Part shown: positions 1 to 6,211 of the stretch, piece after piece
Layout: the number at the start of each line of letters is the position of its first letter
Position numbering within the stretch: position 1 is the first letter of the stretch
Assembly (NCBI GenBank): GCA_023460155.1
Contig: JAEWRF010000074.1
Location: 1 to 7,124, forward strand
Length of the DNA: 7,124 nt
DNA from: Bacillota bacterium
GTDB taxonomy: Bacteria; Bacillota; Clostridia; Oscillospirales; Acutalibacteraceae
Reading direction: 5' to 3'
The notes under the pieces: model-generated
Databases searched by the model: none
The model's input: only the letters and a program-made list of their open reading frames with translations
What the model was told of the DNA's origin: nothing
Program-made: the position numbers and the translations under genes

Positions 1-42
1 CAGCAGAAGCGCCGAAACAGCGGCCCATCCTCTTTTCTTCAT
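1..42 (-). CDS. Start of an exported protein (partial, 14 codons)
   Basis: Read leftward, an ATG at 42-40 opens 14 uninterrupted codons (MKKRGWAAVSALLL) before the window ends. Two lysines and an arginine followed by a run of small and hydrophobic residues is the normal beginning of a Sec signal peptide or lipoprotein signal, so the product is probably exported or membrane-anchored. A GGAGG ribosome binding site lies at 47-51, four bases before the ATG, and a candidate promoter lies at 86-114. Nothing of the mature protein is visible, so no function can be assigned. The start is well supported; the identity is unknown. Confidence 0.7.
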   Translation of the reverse strand, partial: MKKRGWAAVSALLL

Positions 43-85
43 GATTCCTCCCCCACTTTCCGTCAATCGAATTGCCTTTTCCTAA

Positions 86-114
86 AGGATACCATGAATT
101 CAAGAAAAAGACAA
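86..114 (-). promoter_or_regulatory. Candidate sigma-A promoter for the leftward gene at the left edge
   Basis: On the minus strand TTGTCT (114-109) is followed after 17 bases by TATCCT (91-86), which is preceded by TGG and so forms an extended -10. It sits about 44 bases upstream of the ATG at 42. The -10 is imperfect, so this is a moderate call. Confidence 0.45.
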
Positions 115-163
115 TTCCTGCCGAAGGCTCCGCAAGGAAAACCGGAGAGGAAATAGATGCCAT

Positions 164-191
164 AAAAAAACCGAGCCCCGAACAGGCCCGG
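164..191 (-). terminator. Intrinsic terminator of the VOC-GNAT-HD operon
   Basis: On the minus strand a 7-bp GC-rich stem (CCGGGCC pairing with GGCTCGG, one G-T pair, 7-base loop) is followed at once by seven T residues (170-164). It lies nine bases after the stop codon of the HD-domain gene and separates that operon from the partial gene further left. Confidence 0.8.
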
Positions 192-200
192 CAGAAAAAA

Positions 201-704
201 TTATTCGCCTTCCGAGAGAAACATCTCGCGCAGATATCGCTTTCCGGTTTGGGTCCGGAAGATTTTTTCGAGTGCCGTCCGCGCCTGCTCCGGTTTCAGG
301 CCGTCCTCGTACAGGTTCACGAGGAAATCGGCCTCCACAAGAATCTGATAGTCCGGGCCGTTGATATTCGAATAGGTGTGGTGGTGCCCGATCAGATAGC
401 AGACCCGCTCGGTGAACTCCGCCGGAAGGCCGAAGGGCTTTAAAATCTCCCGTGCGATAGGCGGGCCTTCCAGCTCCTGATAGTTCCCGGCGGAGGAGCC
501 GTATTTCCGTTCGCTTTCATGGATGCCGATGTCGTGCAGGACGGCGGCGGTCTCCAGTACCGAGAGCGGCCCGGCGGCAAGCCCCTCCTCCTCCCCGATC
601 GCCTTCGCGAAGGCGTACACCTTCAGCGCGTGCTGCACCCGCCTCGGGTCGCCCGCGTCATAGCGGATCAGCTCCGTGATGATCCGCGAAACCGGAAATT
701 CCAT
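201..704 (-). CDS. HD-domain phosphohydrolase
   Basis: This 167-residue soluble protein belongs to the HD superfamily of metal-dependent phosphohydrolases. Expected metal ligands are visible in order: His25 in RVQHALKVYAFA, the His57-Asp58 pair in AAVLHDIGIH, the His cluster at 107-109 in LIGHHHT, and Asp126 in LVEADFLVN. All belong to the one domain, which fills most of the chain; there is no sensor or synthetase domain. The substrate (nucleotide or other phosphoester) cannot be told from sequence. The ATG at 704 has an AAGGAGC site at 712-718, seven bases away, which overlaps the stop codon of the upstream acetyltransferase gene. It is the last gene of a three-gene leftward operon and is followed by a terminator. 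Family assignment is firm; role is unknown. Confidence 0.9.
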   Translation of the reverse strand: MEFPVSRIITELIRYDAGDPRRVQHALKVYAFAKAIGEEEGLAAGPLSVLETAAVLHDIGIHESERKYGSSAGNYQELEGPPIAREILKPFGLPAEFTERVCYLIGHHHTYSNINGPDYQILVEADFLVNLYEDGLKPEQARTALEKIFRTQTGKRYLREMFLSEGE

Positions 705-716
705 TCTTACCGCTCC

Positions 717-1169
717 TTATTTTAAGTCCGTATAGAAACTGTACCCGTGCTTCTCAAAGCCGAGGCTTTCGTAGAAGCGGTGCGCGCGCTCCCGCTTTAA
801 ACTGCTCGAAAGGGCCGCCTTGTAGCACCCGGCCTCCCGGCAGCGGTTCAGGGCGTCGCGCATCATCTGCCGCCCGATCCCCTGCCCCTGAAGGGTATCG
901 CTGACCACCACGTCCTCAATCAGACCGGAGCGCGCGCCCCGGCGAGCGAGGTTATCCATTATGGCCAGCGCGTAGGTGCCGACAATTGCTCCGCCGAGGA
1001 CGGCAACATAGACTTTGTAGTCCGGATACGTTTTCATCCGGCGGAAAAGAACAAGGGCCTCCGCTTCGGTCAGCGTATTTCCCCCGTCCATGTCCGGCTG
1101 GGCGTACAGCGCGAGCACGGCGGGCAGGTCGGCTTCCTCCGCTTCGCGGAAAGAAAGCGGCTCCGTCAT
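717..1169 (-). CDS. GNAT-family N-acetyltransferase
   Basis: This 150-residue protein has the full GNAT fold and would transfer an acetyl group from acetyl-CoA to an amine. The acetyl-CoA pyrophosphate-binding motif A is clear at residues 85-103 (EDVVVSDTLQGQGIGRQMM), with the Q/R-x-x-G-x-G/A signature at Gln94-Gly97-Gly99. Motif B is FYESLGFEKHG at 132-142, the usual C-terminal strand region. The acceptor (small molecule or protein) cannot be predicted. Its ATG overlaps the TGA of the upstream VOC gene by four bases (ATGA at 1169-1166), and the only purine-rich site, AAGGA, touches the ATG directly, so translation probably depends on coupling to the upstream gene. It is the middle gene of the VOC-GNAT-HD operon, with 12 bases between its stop and the HD start. 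Confidence 0.93.
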   Translation of the reverse strand: MTEPLSFREAEEADLPAVLALYAQPDMDGGNTLTEAEALVLFRRMKTYPDYKVYVAVLGGAIVGTYALAIMDNLARRGARSGLIEDVVVSDTLQGQGIGRQMMRDALNRCREAGCYKAALSSSLKRERAHRFYESLGFEKHGYSFYTDLK

Positions 1170-1537
1170 TCCTTAAGGCACAGGCAGAACGGGTGCCCGG
1201 CGGGATCGATCATCGTGGTGAAATACTCCCCGCCAAACTGCGCCTTTGCCTTCACGGCTCCGAGTGTCTCTGCCTGCCGGACGGCGGCGGCCACATCCGG
1301 AACCTGAAAGTCCAGGTGAATCTGCTTCTGCTGTTTTCCATCCTCCTCGGGCCAGATGGGGGGAACGTAATCCTCTTCCTGCACGAACAGGAACACCGTG
1401 CCGTTCCCGCTCCGCAGCGCGGGCATGCCGTACAGCTCAAGCGTTTCCCAGCCGAGAAGCCCCGCGTAGAAAGCGGAAAGCTTTTTCGAGTCCCCGCAGT
1501 CAATTGTGATCGTGCCGAGTGAAATTCCGTCGATCAT
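1166..1537 (-). CDS. VOC-superfamily (glyoxalase-like) protein
   Basis: This 123-residue protein has one vicinal-oxygen-chelate domain. It opens with the typical first strand (GTITIDCGDSKKLSAFYAGLLGWE, residues 8-31), has IHLDFQVPDVAAAVRQAETLGA in the middle (73-94) with a likely metal ligand His74, and ends with MIDPAGHPFCLCL (109-121). That ending and GGEYFTTM before it resemble the glyoxalase-like domain subgroup rather than true lactoylglutathione lyase, so the substrate is open; antibiotic-binding or dioxygenase-type relatives also exist. The ATG at 1537 has a strong AAGGAGGAATT site (about 1542-1552). A good promoter lies 36 bases upstream. It is the first gene of a leftward operon with an acetyltransferase and an HD hydrolase, a set that suggests small-molecule modification or stress defence, though this is inference. 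Confidence 0.9.
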   Translation of the reverse strand: MIDGISLGTITIDCGDSKKLSAFYAGLLGWETLELYGMPALRSGNGTVFLFVQEEDYVPPIWPEEDGKQQKQIHLDFQVPDVAAAVRQAETLGAVKAKAQFGGEYFTTMIDPAGHPFCLCLKE

Positions 1538-1572
1538 GATAATTCCTCCTTCGCCGGATCCTGTTTTTCTCC

Positions 1573-1601
1573 ATCATAGCGTGAGAGGAAAAGGAAGTCA
1601 A
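1573..1601 (-). promoter_or_regulatory. Sigma-A promoter of the VOC-GNAT-HD operon
   Basis: On the minus strand TTGACT (1601-1596) and TATGAT (1578-1573) are separated by exactly 17 bases, a near-consensus promoter. The -35 box overlaps the stop codon of the upstream YqfO-like gene (1600-1598). No terminator is visible between the two genes, so some read-through from the YqfO-like gene is possible. Confidence 0.8.
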
Positions 1602-1930
1602 CGGTACAGATGATTCAAAAGCGGGATAATGTTATAAACCGGTTCCTCGTAGGGGTGAATTTGCCGGATGATGCGCACCGCCTCCGAAATGTATTCTTTT
1701 TTGCAGCGGATTTCCATTTTGCATTCCTGGCTGTGAGACAGCCTGCCGACTGCGCCGTCGAAGGGCTGTGCTCCTTCCAGCGGGCGCCAGCATCCGGTGA
1801 CCCGCGTGACGGAAGCGCAGTGGTCGTATTTCCCGAGCCGGCAGGCGCCGATTTCGTTCAGGGCGTCGCGCATCGGCGCGACAAACTCGCCCGGCAGATA
1901 GATTTCGATTTTTACCTCTTCAAATTCCAT
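1598..1930 (-). CDS. Stand-alone YqfO/NIF3-insert-like (PII/CutA-fold) protein
   Basis: This 110-residue protein matches the small domain found inserted in many bacterial NIF3/YqfO proteins and also found alone. Recognisable signatures are YLPGEF at 11-16, RLGKYDHC at 31-38, WRPLEGAQPF at 48-57, VGRL at 61-64 and the very characteristic HPYEEPVYN at 92-100. The fold is related to PII and CutA trimers; the biochemical role of the stand-alone form is not established, and databases often carry misleading names for it. The dinuclear-metal NIF3 domains are absent. I chose the ATG at 1930 because a strong GGAGGTGATCC site stands before it and a TATAAT box lies at 1960-1955; a longer in-frame start at 2149 would run through the divergent promoter region and into pyrE. 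It is transcribed away from pyrE. Confidence 0.85.
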   Translation of the reverse strand: MEFEEVKIEIYLPGEFVAPMRDALNEIGACRLGKYDHCASVTRVTGCWRPLEGAQPFDGAVGRLSHSQECKMEIRCKKEYISEAVRIIRQIHPYEEPVYNIIPLLNHLYR

Positions 1931-1954
1931 GGGATCACCTCCCGATCCGCTTCT

Positions 1955-1983
1955 ATTATACGCGCCGCGCGGAAGGGCGGAAA
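1955..1983 (-). promoter_or_regulatory. Promoter of the YqfO-like gene
   Basis: On the minus strand a perfect TATAAT (1960-1955) lies 24 bases before the ATG. At 17-base spacing the -35 position reads TTTCCG (1983-1978), which is weak. The perfect -10 and the fit to the gene start support it. Confidence 0.65.
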
Positions 1984-2053
1984 GCCGCTTCGGTAACGGT
2001 TCTGTTAAATGCAGGTTAAAAATGCGGCGCTTCCTGTTAGGGGAAGAACAGAA

Positions 2054-2082
2054 TTGCCCGCCGCTCCGAAATAGGGTATAAT
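2054..2082 (+). promoter_or_regulatory. Sigma-A promoter of pyrE
   Basis: TTGCCC (2054-2059) and a perfect TATAAT (2077-2082) are separated by 17 bases, 41 bases upstream of the pyrE start. The predicted leader of roughly 35 bases is too short for a PyrR-type attenuator, and no hairpin is seen in it. It is back to back with the promoter of the YqfO-like gene, with about 70 bases between the two -35 boxes. Confidence 0.75.
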
Positions 2083-2123
2083 ACGGGGAGAACCAAAACG
2101 AACGGATCGGAAAGGAAATCGGA

Positions 2124-2798
2124 ATGGACAAGTACAAGCAGGAATTCATTGAATTTATGGTAAAGTCGGGGGTGCTGATCTTCGGGGATTTTACGACGAA
2201 GAGCGGCCGGAAGACCCCCTATTTTGTGAACACCGGAAACTATAAAACCGGCCGTCAGATTGCGAAGCTCGGCGAATACTACGCGGAATGCGTTCACCGG
2301 AACGTCCCCGGCAAGATCGACGCTTTGTTCGGACCGGCCTACAAGGGAATCCCGCTCGCGGTGGCGGCGGCGGTCTCTCTTTACAACCGCTTCGGCGAGG
2401 ACGTGAACTACTGCTTTAACCGCAAAGAGGCCAAGGATCACGGCGAAGGCGGGAGCATCGTCGGCTATAAGCCCCAGGACGGCGACCGCGTCGTCATCAT
2501 CGAGGATGTGATCACCGCCGGGACCTCGATTCGCGAAACCCTGCCGGTTCTGAAGGCGGCGGCCGACGTCAGTCCCGCGGGCCTGATTATTTCCGTTGAC
2601 CGCATGGAGCGCGGAGTCGGGAACAAAACCCCGATTGAGGAAATCTACGAGGAGTTCGGCATCGAGACCTACCCCATCGTGACCGTGCGCGAGATTATCG
2701 ACGCGCTTACTAACCGCGAGGTCGGCGGCAGGGTCTACATCGACGATGCGGTAAAGGCCGCGATGGAAGCGTACCTCGAAAAATACTGCGTGGTGTGA
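2124..2798 (+). CDS. pyrE: Orotate phosphoribosyltransferase
   Basis: This 224-residue enzyme would convert orotate and PRPP to orotidine 5'-monophosphate, the fifth step of de novo pyrimidine synthesis in the cytosol. The type I phosphoribosyltransferase PRPP-binding motif is complete at residues 123-135 (VVIIEDVITAGTS). Other family marks are the N-terminal SGVLIFGDFTTKSGRKTPYFVN segment (15-36), which binds orotate, GPAYKGIPLA (70-79) with the conserved Lys73, and the flexible catalytic loop NRKEAKDHGEGG (99-110). The length is typical. The ATG at 2124 has AAAGGA at 2111-2116, seven bases away. It stands alone between its own promoter and a strong terminator, not beside other pyr genes, so it is apparently monocistronic. 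Nothing is missing or unusual in the sequence. Confidence 0.97.
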   Translation: MDKYKQEFIEFMVKSGVLIFGDFTTKSGRKTPYFVNTGNYKTGRQIAKLGEYYAECVHRNVPGKIDALFGPAYKGIPLAVAAAVSLYNRFGEDVNYCFNRKEAKDHGEGGSIVGYKPQDGDRVVIIEDVITAGTSIRETLPVLKAAADVSPAGLIISVDRMERGVGNKTPIEEIYEEFGIETYPIVTVREIIDALTNREVGGRVYIDDAVKAAMEAYLEKYCVV

Positions 2799-2807
2799 AT
2801 TTTCAGC

Positions 2808-2847
2808 AAAAGCGCCGTCCCCGAGCAGCAGCGGGGACGGCGCTTTT
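2808..2847. terminator. Bidirectional intrinsic terminator between convergent genes
   Basis: A perfect 15-bp inverted repeat (AAAAGCGCCGTCCCC at 2808-2822 pairing with 2833-2847, 10-base loop) lies ten bases after the pyrE stop and six bases before the stop codon of the opposing gene. T runs of four follow the GC-rich core on both strands, so it can stop transcription from either side. Confidence 0.9.
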
Positions 2848-2852
2848 CTGTG

Positions 2853-3446
2853 TCACCAGCGGTCGTAATACGCGAGGCGGCTGAGGTCCCAGCGGCAGAT
2901 CATGGAACGGCAGGCCAACTGCCGGTAGGAATCCGCCAGCGCGCGGCAGCAGGCCCGCGGGGGCATTCCGTCCGCCATGGCCAGCACGTAGGACCAGACG
3001 CAGCGCTTGAAATCATCCGCAATGTTGGAGTCCCAGTAGACCGTGCCGACATAGCCGAGCCACGAGCGGCAGCCCTGACGCACCGCGTATTCGCCCAGCC
3101 CGCCGCGCTCGCCGGTCGCGCAGGCGAAGGTGTAAACGTCCAGATTCCGGGTCAGCTCCCCGACGTTCTGCCGGTCGAGCACCGTCGTTTCCCGAAAGCC
3201 GTGCTGCCCCGAAAGGCTGTCGGGGTAGCCGTGGTCGAAGACGACGACCAGCCGGGAAATTTTCCGGCTGCCGGACTGCAGCCAGTACCGCACATTTTCG
3301 GGCGACGCGTTCGGCCCGCTCAGGTCGGCGGCCGACCAGCCCCTGCGCTCCAGTGCCTCCTTGAGTCCGCAGCCCATCCAGTTGGTGAAGCCCGTCGTCC
3401 AGTCCACGCTGTTTCGAATGATGAGGCAGTCTCGCTTTTGTGTCAT
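2853..3446 (-). CDS. Putative clan CD (caspase/gingipain-like) cysteine peptidase-fold protein
   Basis: This 197-residue protein (ATG at 3446) has no signal peptide or membrane segment. It resembles the minimal clan CD peptidase fold: an opening strand LIIRNSVDW (8-16), a hydrophobic strand running into a His-Gly pair (LVVVFDHGYPDSLSG, 66-80, His72-Gly73), then a second strand ending in Ala-Cys (DVYTFACATG, 103-112, Cys109) and a glycine-containing segment LGEYAVRQGCRSWLGY (117-132). In caspases, gingipains and CHAT proteins the His after one strand and the Cys after the next form the catalytic dyad. No prodomain or partner domain is present. Substrate and role are unknown, and activity is inferred only from motifs. 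An in-frame TTG at 3479 would add 11 residues but has no ribosome binding site and sits next to a -10-like TATAAA (3490-3485), so I prefer the ATG, although its own binding site (GGGGTT) is weak. The gene is monocistronic, convergent with pyrE and divergent from the YitT gene. Confidence 0.6.
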   Translation of the reverse strand: MTQKRDCLIIRNSVDWTTGFTNWMGCGLKEALERRGWSAADLSGPNASPENVRYWLQSGSRKISRLVVVFDHGYPDSLSGQHGFRETTVLDRQNVGELTRNLDVYTFACATGERGGLGEYAVRQGCRSWLGYVGTVYWDSNIADDFKRCVWSYVLAMADGMPPRACCRALADSYRQLACRSMICRWDLSRLAYYDRW

Positions 3447-3555
3447 CGGAACAACCCCAATTTTCAAATTAGGAACCAAATTGATTTATAGTATGAATCC
3501 GCGGGGAAAACTGTGACAGGGCCAAAGCATGCCGCACAGGCGTCCGGATTTATGG

Positions 3556-3561
3556 TATAAT
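3556..3561 (+). promoter_or_regulatory. Extended -10 promoter of the YitT-family gene
   Basis: TATAAT at 3556-3561 is preceded by TGG, giving an extended -10. The -35 position (CGCACA at 3533-3538) is poor, which an extended -10 can offset. It lies 42 bases before the chosen start. Confidence 0.65.
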
Positions 3562-3603
3562 AAGATTAAAAAGAACCGGCTGTGCCGGAAGGAGGAAACG
3601 AGG

Positions 3604-4461
3604 ATGACGAATAAAACAAGACAGACGCGGGCAATTCTGTTCCGGGCGGCCTTGATACTCGCCGGCGCGGCGCTTTCTTCCGTCGGGCTGGAGCTGTTCC
3701 TGATTCCCAACGACATCGTGGACGGCGGCGTGGTCGGCATTTCGATTATGGCGAGCTACCTGACACGCCTGCCGCTGGGAATTTTCACGTTCTGCCTCAA
3801 CCTGCCCTTTCTGTTTATGGGCTATAAGCAGATCGGCAAGACCTTCGTGCTTTCGACGCTGTTCGCCATCGTCTGCCTGTCGGTCGGGGTTTCGTTGCTC
3901 CACCCGATTCCCGGGCTGACGAAAGACATCTTCCTCGCGGCGATCTTCGGCGGCATCATCAACGGGGCGGGCGTCGGAACCATCATCCGCGCCGGCGGCT
4001 CGCTCGACGGCACCGAAATGGTGGCGATCATCCTCGATAAAAAGTCCGCCTTTTCCATCGGCGAAATCGTGATGTTCTTCAACGTGTTCATTCTGGGCGC
4101 CGCGGGCTTCCTGTACGGCTGGGACCGCGCGATGTATTCGCTCATCGCCTATTTTATCGCCTTCAAGGTGATCGACGTCGTGGTTGAGGGGATCGACGAA
4201 TCAAAAGCCGCGATGATTGTTTCCGACCGCTACGCGGATATCGCGTCGGCGCTGACCGACCGGCTCGGCCGGGGCGTCACGCTCCTTAAAGGCCAGGGCG
4301 GGTATTCCGGGATCGACACCACGGTTGTTTATGTCGTGGTGTCGCGCCTTGAGCTCGCCAAGCTGAAATCCATCGTTCTCGATTTTGACCGCGACGCGCT
4401 GATTACAATCGGCAACGTGGAGGTTGCGGGAAAAAAGTACCGGAAGAAAGCAATTCACTGA
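3604..4461 (+). CDS. YitT-family membrane protein (DUF161 + DUF2179)
   Basis: This 285-residue protein has the two-part structure of the YitT family. The N-terminal half (about 10-195) is strongly hydrophobic with some five or six membrane spans and the family's conserved pieces VGLELFLIPNDIVDGGVVGIS (27-47), IFGGIINGAGVGTIIRAGGSLDGTE (114-138) and FFNVFIL (158-164). The C-terminal part (about 200-285) is a soluble DUF2179 domain (AAMIVSDR; RGVTLLKGQGGYSG; ITIGNVEVAGKKYR). Members are inner-membrane proteins of unknown transport or signalling function. An upstream in-frame ATG at 3529 is excluded because it precedes the -10 box; the ATG at 3604 has AAGGAGG at 3590-3596. It is a single-gene unit with its own terminator. 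Family certain, function unknown. Confidence 0.95.
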   Translation: MTNKTRQTRAILFRAALILAGAALSSVGLELFLIPNDIVDGGVVGISIMASYLTRLPLGIFTFCLNLPFLFMGYKQIGKTFVLSTLFAIVCLSVGVSLLHPIPGLTKDIFLAAIFGGIINGAGVGTIIRAGGSLDGTEMVAIILDKKSAFSIGEIVMFFNVFILGAAGFLYGWDRAMYSLIAYFIAFKVIDVVVEGIDESKAAMIVSDRYADIASALTDRLGRGVTLLKGQGGYSGIDTTVVYVVVSRLELAKLKSIVLDFDRDALITIGNVEVAGKKYRKKAIH

Positions 4462-4473
4462 ACGGCAAAGAGC

Positions 4474-4513
4474 AAAACGCGGCTCAGCCCCTGCGGCTGG
4501 GCCGCGTTTTTTT
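4474..4513 (+). terminator. Intrinsic terminator of the YitT-family gene
   Basis: A 13-bp GC-rich stem with one G-T pair (4477-4489 with 4495-4507, loop CCTGC) runs into seven T residues (4507-4513), 13 bases after the stop codon. Confidence 0.95.
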
Positions 4514-4693
4514 GGCATGCGGGGCAAAATTGATGCAAACCAATAAAAATGTGACCGAAACGAATTTTTTTAAGGAAATATATTGGGTAAATCTAAATAA
4601 TAATTAAATAATAAAATTCCTCATATAAAATAAGAGAAATAAATCTACGGAAAAATAAGGGGCTTTTGGCAAAAATTTGTAGGAGGAATGGAA

Positions 4694-5365
4694 ATGGCTA
4701 TTTTCGAAAGAATCGGCGACCTTGTCAAGGCGAACATCAACGACCTGATTGACCGGGCGGAGGATCCGGAAAAGATGGTCAAGCAGATCATCATCGACAT
4801 GGAGGAGCAGCTCGGTAAAGCGACGCAGGGGCTGGGCTCCGCGATGGCGAGTCAGAACCAGATCAACAAGCAGCTGAGCGACGCGAAAGCACAGTCCGAA
4901 AAATGGCAGGAAAAGGCGAAACTGTGCCTTCAGGCCGGGAACGAAGACCTCGCAAAGCAGGCTCTGGCGAACAAAATCAAGCAGGATAATCTGGTGCAGC
5001 AGTACTCGACCATGGCCGCTTCCATGGACGCGCAGGTCAGCGAGCTGCATTCGCAGACCGCTGCTTTAAAGGAAAAGCTGGAGGAAGCCCGCTCGAAGCA
5101 GAGCATTCTGATTGCCCGCTCCAAAATGGCGGACGCGCGGCAGCAAATGTCCAAGACGCTGGGAGACATGGACAGCAACGGCGCTTTCGCAAAGCTGGGC
5201 AAGATGGAGCAGAAGGTTTCGGACAAGGAAGCGAAAGCGGACGCCTACGCGCAGATTTCCGGCGTGGGCGGCTCGGAAAGCGACCCCTTCGCCAAGATGG
5301 AGTCGGATCTGGACGTGAACGCCGAGCTGGAGAAGCTCAAACAGAGCATGAGTTCCGGGAACTGA
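4694..5365 (+). CDS. pspA: PspA/IM30 (Vipp1) family membrane-stress protein
   Basis: This 223-residue protein is a complete PspA/IM30 family member, the bacterial relatives of ESCRT-III that assemble on the inner face of the cytoplasmic membrane and stabilise it under stress. It starts with the amphipathic helix MAIFERIGDLVKANINDLID (1-20), followed by the family signature RAEDPEKMVKQ (21-31), a long charged coiled coil with few glycines (about 26-185), and a short C-terminal segment ending in DVNAELEKLKQ (207-217). There is no signal peptide. An ATG at 4688 is only one base from AGGAGG (4681-4686), so the ATG at 4694, seven bases away, is the better start. No pspF, pspB or pspC lies nearby; instead it is followed 16 bases later by a GIDE-domain membrane protein, its probable partner. 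Its leader is unusually AT-rich. Confidence 0.95.
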   Translation: MAIFERIGDLVKANINDLIDRAEDPEKMVKQIIIDMEEQLGKATQGLGSAMASQNQINKQLSDAKAQSEKWQEKAKLCLQAGNEDLAKQALANKIKQDNLVQQYSTMAASMDAQVSELHSQTAALKEKLEEARSKQSILIARSKMADARQQMSKTLGDMDSNGAFAKLGKMEQKVSDKEAKADAYAQISGVGGSESDPFAKMESDLDVNAELEKLKQSMSSGN

Positions 5366-5381
5366 AGGAGGCTGCCGTAAA

Positions 5382-6179
5382 ATGCCGCACACGATGCACA
5401 TTGTTCTGGCAATTCTCCTGATTGCCGTGGGGCCGGTCTGCATTTTTTATCTCCGCCCGAAAATGAGAAGCCGGGTGACCGAGATGAAATTCATGCAGAC
5501 CAAAACAATCGCGGATTTAAGGCAGATCTTTTCCCAAATGGGCGAGAGCGGCCTGCAGGAGGGTTACCGGGAATACGCGGAGCTGAAGGGCACCGCGGTC
5601 AGCGATCCGCCGGCCGAGACCCCGTTTTCCAATCAGAAGGTCGCTTACTGCGAATCGACGCTCAGTCAGGTGACGGAGGAGCGCGAACGGTATCAGGATA
5701 ACGACGGGCACTGGCAGGAGCGGGTGGTCCGCCGTGAGAACAGCATCTCCGATGAGAAATCGAGCCAATACCTGCTGTTTCAGGATTCCTCCGGCGCGGA
5801 ACGGGTGACCCTTGAGATCGACGCCTCGGGCTGCACGCTCGATATTCCCAAGACCTTCGACCGGTTTGAGCCCCGCACGAACCTTTCCGGATACCGGTTC
5901 TTCAACAACTTCGGCTTCGGGGATTTCGGCGCCGACACGCTGGGCTTCCGGATGACCGAGAAGACGATCCGGCAGAATCAGCAGCTCTATGTGCTGGGCG
6001 AGGCCTTCCTTTCCGGCGACGAAATCCATATCGGCGCCCCGGGAGACCGCAAGAAGCCGTTTATCGTAACGACGAAATCCGAGGACGACATGGTACGATC
6101 CACCGAACAGAACGCCACACTCGCTCTGATCGGCGGGATCGCATCGGTCGCCATCGGTGTGCTGATCATTTTCCTGTGA
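5382..6179 (+). CDS. GIDE-domain protein with two transmembrane segments
   Basis: This 265-residue protein has a membrane segment at each end (about 6-24 and 246-265) and a soluble region between, the layout of GIDE-domain proteins, whose eukaryotic relative is the mitochondrial/peroxisomal ubiquitin ligase MUL1. Family-like marks are LKGTA (68-72), PFSNQKVAYCESTLSQ (81-96), TKTI/NTLGFR-type charged stretches, and QLYVLGEAFLSGDEIHIGAP (201-220) followed by PFIVTTKSEDDM (226-237) just before the last membrane span. There is no RING finger, so it is not itself a ubiquitin ligase; the bacterial role is unknown but probably concerns the membrane. The ribosome binding site AAGGAGG (5365-5371) begins at the pspA stop codon. 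It forms an operon with pspA, which points to a shared role in envelope maintenance. A terminator follows. Confidence 0.8.
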   Translation: MPHTMHIVLAILLIAVGPVCIFYLRPKMRSRVTEMKFMQTKTIADLRQIFSQMGESGLQEGYREYAELKGTAVSDPPAETPFSNQKVAYCESTLSQVTEERERYQDNDGHWQERVVRRENSISDEKSSQYLLFQDSSGAERVTLEIDASGCTLDIPKTFDRFEPRTNLSGYRFFNNFGFGDFGADTLGFRMTEKTIRQNQQLYVLGEAFLSGDEIHIGAPGDRKKPFIVTTKSEDDMVRSTEQNATLALIGGIASVAIGVLIIFL

Positions 6180-6211
6180 GTTGGGGCTTCAAGCGATTTC
6201 CGAAACACGAA

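Noticed and set aside
72..443. Rightward 123-codon open frame at the left end
   Set aside because: It passes through the operon terminator and the antisense of the HD gene, with no ribosome binding site or domain.
986..1522. Rightward 178-codon open frame over the VOC and GNAT genes
   Set aside because: Both leftward genes beneath it have clear family motifs, promoter and ribosome binding sites; this frame has none and is low-complexity Arg/Pro-rich.
1931..2149. Longer N-terminus for the YqfO-like protein
   Set aside because: It would cross the gene's own TATAAT box, the whole pyrE promoter and the pyrE start; the ATG at 1930 has an excellent ribosome binding site.
2850..3491. Rightward 213-codon open frame
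   Set aside because: It is the shadow of the clan-CD-like gene on the other strand. Its translation is Arg/Pro/Ala-rich without domain features, and it has no ribosome binding site.
3529..3603. Longer N-terminus for the YitT-family protein
   Set aside because: The upstream ATG precedes the -10 box, so it would not be in the transcript, and the added residues are basic and unlike the family.
5517..6029. Leftward 170-codon open frame inside the GIDE gene
   Set aside because: Antisense shadow of a gene with membrane segments, an operon partner and a ribosome binding site; no start signal or known domain.
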